From the NCBI GenBank assembly GCA_964411065.1, contig CAYPJO010000026.1, positions 1 through 22,171 of the forward strand: a stretch of DNA of 22,171 nt. Direction: 5' to 3'. How positions within the stretch are numbered: position 1 is the first letter of the stretch; each line of letters opens with the position of its first letter. This DNA comes from DYHD01 sp964411065 (lineage in GTDB: Bacteria; Nitrospirota; Thermodesulfovibrionia; Thermodesulfovibrionales; Dissulfurispiraceae). Positions 19,748 through 22,171 of this stretch are shown here, one piece after another. The position numbers and the translations under genes were made by a program. A model generated the notes under the pieces. That model saw only the letters and a program-made list of their open reading frames with translations. It did no database searches and was not told where the DNA came from.

Positions 19748-21301
19748 ATGTCAGAGTCGAGGGAAAGGGTTCTTGTAAGAGGGGTTAACTGGATTGGCGA
19801 TGCTGTTATGACAATCCCAGCAATTAAGGGAATTAGATCTGCTCATAAAGGGGCGGAAATCCATTTATTAGTTAACCCAACAGTCTCCCCTATATTTGAG
19901 AAGGATCCTAATATCGATAGACTGATAATTTACGAAAGAGCTTATAAGTCTTTAAAGGGGAAGTTAATCTTGGCAAAAAAACTTCGAGATGAGTGTTTTT
20001 CAAAGGCTTATCTACTTCAAAACGCTTTTGATGCGGCGATTTTAACTTTTTTGGCTAAGGTGCCCAGTAGAATTGGTTACAATAGAGATAAAAGAGGCTT
20101 TCTATTAACCACTTCTGTCCCTTTTAAGAATGATGATAGAAAGGTCCATCATATCAATTATTATCTGAATCTCCTAAGCTCAGTTGGCATGGATGTAGAG
20201 TATACAACACCCTATATTTTCCAAACCTTAGATGAAAGACTCGACGCCAGAAAGAAGTTGTCTAATTTAAAAAAGCCTGTAGCTGGTATTAATGCAGGGG
20301 CTGCCTACGGATCAGCTAAAAGATGGTTGCCAGAAAGATTTGCTGAGGTTATTTCATGGTTTATAAAGGAAATAAATGGTAGTGTTGTTATATTTGGTAA
20401 TAAAGAGGAGAATTCTATATCACAAAAGATTGAGAGATTGATCCTGGGTAAACTATCTTACATGGATGAAAAAAGTTTAGAGTCAAGGTTGTTAAATTTT
20501 ACAGGGAGGACTACAGTCAGAGAGCTTATAAATCTAATTTCAGAGTGCGATTTATTTGTCAGTAATGATTCTGGTCCTATGCATTTATCCTATGCCGTGG
20601 GAACTCCTGTTATAGCGATTTTCGGCTCTACCTCACCTGAACTAACAGGGCCTCCTAAAGATGGTAATATATCCCTCAAAAGCACAGTTAATTGTAGTCC
20701 CTGTTTTAGGAGGCAATGTAAATTTGATGAGATCCGCTGTATGCTTGAAATAACATCTCAAGATGTAGCTGAAGCCATAAGGCAACTACTTCCTTTAAAG
20801 AGAGCGGTTTTTTTCGATAGAGATGGCACTTTGTGTAAAGATGTTAATTATCTTAGGAGGTGGGAAGATTTCGAGGTTTTTAGGGATATAAGTAGTATTA
20901 GAAAGCTCAAGGAAGCAGGTTTTTTATTAATTGGCGTCAGTAATCAATCAGGTATTGCCAGAAAAATAGTAGATGAGCATTTTGTCAAAGAAATAAATAG
21001 AGTCTTTATTGATAGGTATCAGTTTGATGATTTCTTTTATTGTCCTCACCACCCAGAGGACTTTTGTTCCTGCAGAAAACCAGAATTGGGATTAATCTAT
21101 CATTCAAAAACAAAATATAGAATCGATATTTGTAAGTCCTATTTTATCGGTGATTCAGAGGTTGACATGCTTCTTGCTAAATCTGCTGGTTTAAAAGGCA
21201 TCTTAGTGACGACAGGTAAACTAAAAGAGTCCTTTAGTGCAGATTTTATTGCTGGTAGTTTAAGGGATGCAGTGAATTACATCTTGGACAAGGAATGCTA
21301 A
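19748..21301 (+). CDS. Fusion of LPS heptosyltransferase II and heptose bisphosphate phosphatase (WaaF-GmhB)
   Basis: The 517-residue protein combines two steps of LPS inner-core heptose metabolism. Residues 1-345 are a glycosyltransferase family 9 enzyme of the WaaF type: RGVNWIGDAVMTIPAIKGIR at the start and SNDSGPMHLSYAVGTPVIAIFGSTSPE (about 272-298) for ADP-heptose binding. Residues 351-517 are a HAD phosphatase of GmhB type: DRDGT (357-361) with the nucleophile and acid Asp, GVSNQSG (396-402), the zinc loop CPHHPEDFCSC (Cys432, His434, Cys440, Cys442) and FIGDSEVDM (467-473). GmhB removes the 7-phosphate from the heptose bisphosphate that precedes ADP-heptose. The gene shows that the organism makes heptose-containing LPS. 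No clear ribosome-binding site precedes ATG 19748. Confidence 0.93.
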   Translation: MSESRERVLVRGVNWIGDAVMTIPAIKGIRSAHKGAEIHLLVNPTVSPIFEKDPNIDRLIIYERAYKSLKGKLILAKKLRDECFSKAYLLQNAFDAAILTFLAKVPSRIGYNRDKRGFLLTTSVPFKNDDRKVHHINYYLNLLSSVGMDVEYTTPYIFQTLDERLDARKKLSNLKKPVAGINAGAAYGSAKRWLPERFAEVISWFIKEINGSVVIFGNKEENSISQKIERLILGKLSYMDEKSLESRLLNFTGRTTVRELINLISECDLFVSNDSGPMHLSYAVGTPVIAIFGSTSPELTGPPKDGNISLKSTVNCSPCFRRQCKFDEIRCMLEITSQDVAEAIRQLLPLKRAVFFDRDGTLCKDVNYLRRWEDFEVFRDISSIRKLKEAGFLLIGVSNQSGIARKIVDEHFVKEINRVFIDRYQFDDFFYCPHHPEDFCSCRKPELGLIYHSKTKYRIDICKSYFIGDSEVDMLLAKSAGLKGILVTTGKLKESFSADFIAGSLRDAVNYILDKEC

Positions 21302-21638
21302 AGCTTATCAATACTTTGAGGTTTTGAGTTTCTGGTAAAGGTTAGATTGTTATAGATTCTCTATCTTATGCTTTTTTGCGAGTTCTCTTGAAGGCATTAT
21401 AAAATTTTTTTCTTTACTCCTAAGAGGCTCTTTAACTCTTTTTTGGGCTTTATCTTCTTAAATGCATTTCAACACTAAATATTTTTTAAATTTTTTTTGG
21501 ACTAGTCCAAAGTTTTCCATCCAATCTCGCTCCCTTTTCAATTTGTGGAAGAGTCCAATGTAAAGCATCGGATTGGTGTAAGGTAAGATATTATTTAGTT
21601 CCTTTTAATTTTGACTTGACAGTAAAAACACTTTTTCC

Positions 21639-21668
21639 TTGACAATAATTTTTATATGCCTATATAAT
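21639..21668 (+). promoter_or_regulatory. Promoter of the Fur-family gene
   Basis: Perfect TTGACA (21639-21644) and perfect TATAAT (21663-21668) are 18 bases apart. The predicted start falls at about 21675, at the edge of the operator palindrome at 21673-21697. Confidence 0.75.
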
Positions 21669-21672
21669 TAAT

Positions 21673-21697
21673 TTAATTAAGAATGATTCCTAATTAA
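21673..21697. promoter_or_regulatory. Fur/PerR-type operator before the Fur-family gene
   Basis: This 25-base inverted repeat has a single central base and only one mismatched pair; its core is GAATGATTC flanked by TTAATTAA and TAATTAA. It overlaps the predicted transcription start, as expected for autorepression. A related site (GGAATCATTCC core) occurs at the right edge of the window. Confidence 0.75.
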
Positions 21698-21711
21698 GTT
21701 AATAAGTTAAA

Positions 21712-22128
21712 ATGAAAATGATAGAAACAGTTCTAAAAAAGCTAAAAGAAAATGGATATAAACTAACACCTCAGAGGCTGTCTATAATCAATGTTCTCTT
21801 CCAAAAAAGGTCGCATTTGAGTGCACAAGAGGTAATCAGGGAGGCTCGCAAGGAAAACCCAAAGATAAGTATTTCAACTGTTTATTACACCTTGAATATA
21901 TTAAAAAAGGAAAGATTGTTAAAGGAGATTGAGTTTTATGATAAACCTAATAAATATGATTCTTTCTTAGACGAGCATATTAATCTTATTTGCCTTAAAT
22001 GTAATAGAATCGAGGATCTTAATATAAAAGTTCCAATTTCTCATGAGATGATAGCAAAAAAAAGCGGATTTAAACCTATTGATTCAAGGTTGGAATATTA
22101 TGGCTATTGTAAAAGGTGCAAAGAATAA
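21712..22128 (+). CDS. Fur/PerR-family metalloregulator
   Basis: The 138-residue protein is a Fur-superfamily repressor. An N-terminal winged helix (YKLTPQRLSIINVLF, then ISISTVYYTLNILKKERLL) is followed by a dimerisation domain with structural zinc cysteines CLKC (94-97) and CKRC (133-136). The regulatory site aligns with PerR: His35, Asp83, His89 and Asp102 are present, with Asp rather than the Glu typical of Fur at the Asp83 position. The ligand matching PerR His93 is Asn91 (EHINLIC for the usual DHxHxIC). It is therefore PerR-like but with a changed metal site, so whether it senses peroxide, iron or another metal is open. It has a near-perfect promoter with an overlapping operator. There is no clear ribosome-binding site; ATG 21718 is an alternative start. 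Confidence 0.9.
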   Translation: MKMIETVLKKLKENGYKLTPQRLSIINVLFQKRSHLSAQEVIREARKENPKISISTVYYTLNILKKERLLKEIEFYDKPNKYDSFLDEHINLICLKCNRIEDLNIKVPISHEMIAKKSGFKPIDSRLEYYGYCKRCKE

Positions 22129-22144
22129 TAATTTTTTTATTTTG

Positions 22145-22166
22145 AATTGGGAATCATTCCTGATTA
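22145..22166. promoter_or_regulatory. Second Fur-family operator at the window edge
   Basis: The core GGAATCATTCC (22150-22160) is a perfect palindrome around one centre base and matches the reverse complement of the operator before the Fur-family gene. It lies just after that gene's stop, so it probably belongs to the promoter of the next gene, outside the window. Confidence 0.6.
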
Positions 22167-22171
22167 AATAG

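Larger units (their letters stand above)
21302..21711. other. Intergenic region before the Fur-family gene
   Basis: It contains a weak hairpin with T-run near 21421-21445 that may end the WaaF-GmhB transcript, and a 16-base perfect palindrome (TTTGGACTAGTCCAAA, 21496-21511) of unknown role. The promoter and operator of the Fur-family gene follow (21639-21697). No ORF or RNA gene was seen. Confidence 0.5.

Overview
The window is visibly AT-rich and gene-dense. It reads as chromosomal DNA of a Gram-negative, probably anaerobic bacterium: an LPS heptosyltransferase fused to a heptose phosphatase implies an outer membrane, and the iron-sulfur-rich three-part glutamate synthase, an NrpR-type nitrogen regulator and a DsrE/F/H-type sulfur-transfer operon suit an anaerobe. 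A Nitrospirota or Desulfobacterota-like lineage would fit, but nothing in the window fixes the taxon.

Layout. 1-2583 is an accessory edge: a truncated IS256/mutator transposase (2-256), an exported cysteine-rich protein of unknown function with a structured leader (492-1540), and a decayed DDE/rve transposase (1746-2583). 2588-4732 (minus) is a housekeeping operon era - bifunctional nuclease family gene - recO. 5070-8115 (minus) is a nitrogen block: an FMN-domain glutamate synthase paralogue, then an NrpR-like repressor whose stop overlaps the start of a P-II gene. 8292-9563 (minus) is an unusual regulator (KaiC/RadA-like fold without a P-loop + XRE helix-turn-helix + cupin). It diverges from a three-gene overlapping glutamate synthase operon at 10105-15261 (plus). 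The 541-bp divergent region carries two promoters, two inverted repeats and a 9-bp motif repeated at both promoters. 15325-17028 (minus) is a two-TM potassium channel with tandem RCK modules. After a second IS256 remnant come tRNA-Val and tRNA-Asp, then the minus-strand sulfur-transfer operon dsrE-dsrF-dsrH (tusDCB-like, 17908-18901). The plus-strand right end holds a GYD-domain gene with promoter and terminator, the WaaF-GmhB fusion, and a Fur/PerR-family gene with its own promoter and operator.

Most striking observation: the dsrE/tusD-like gene contains an in-frame UGA exactly where the family has its active-site cysteine. The frame stays open and family-like to a normal C-terminus. A hairpin with a GG-starting loop begins 16 nt after the UGA. 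This is what a bacterial selenoprotein with a SECIS element looks like, so the 72-residue open frame is best read as the 5' part of a 113-residue selenoprotein.

How the parts may work together (inference): the P-II/NrpR pair would sense nitrogen and 2-oxoglutarate next to glutamate synthase genes, while the HTH-cupin regulator would control the main glutamate synthase operon through the shared motif. The Fur-family gene appears autoregulated, and a second similar operator at the window's right edge suggests that the next gene belongs to the same regulon.
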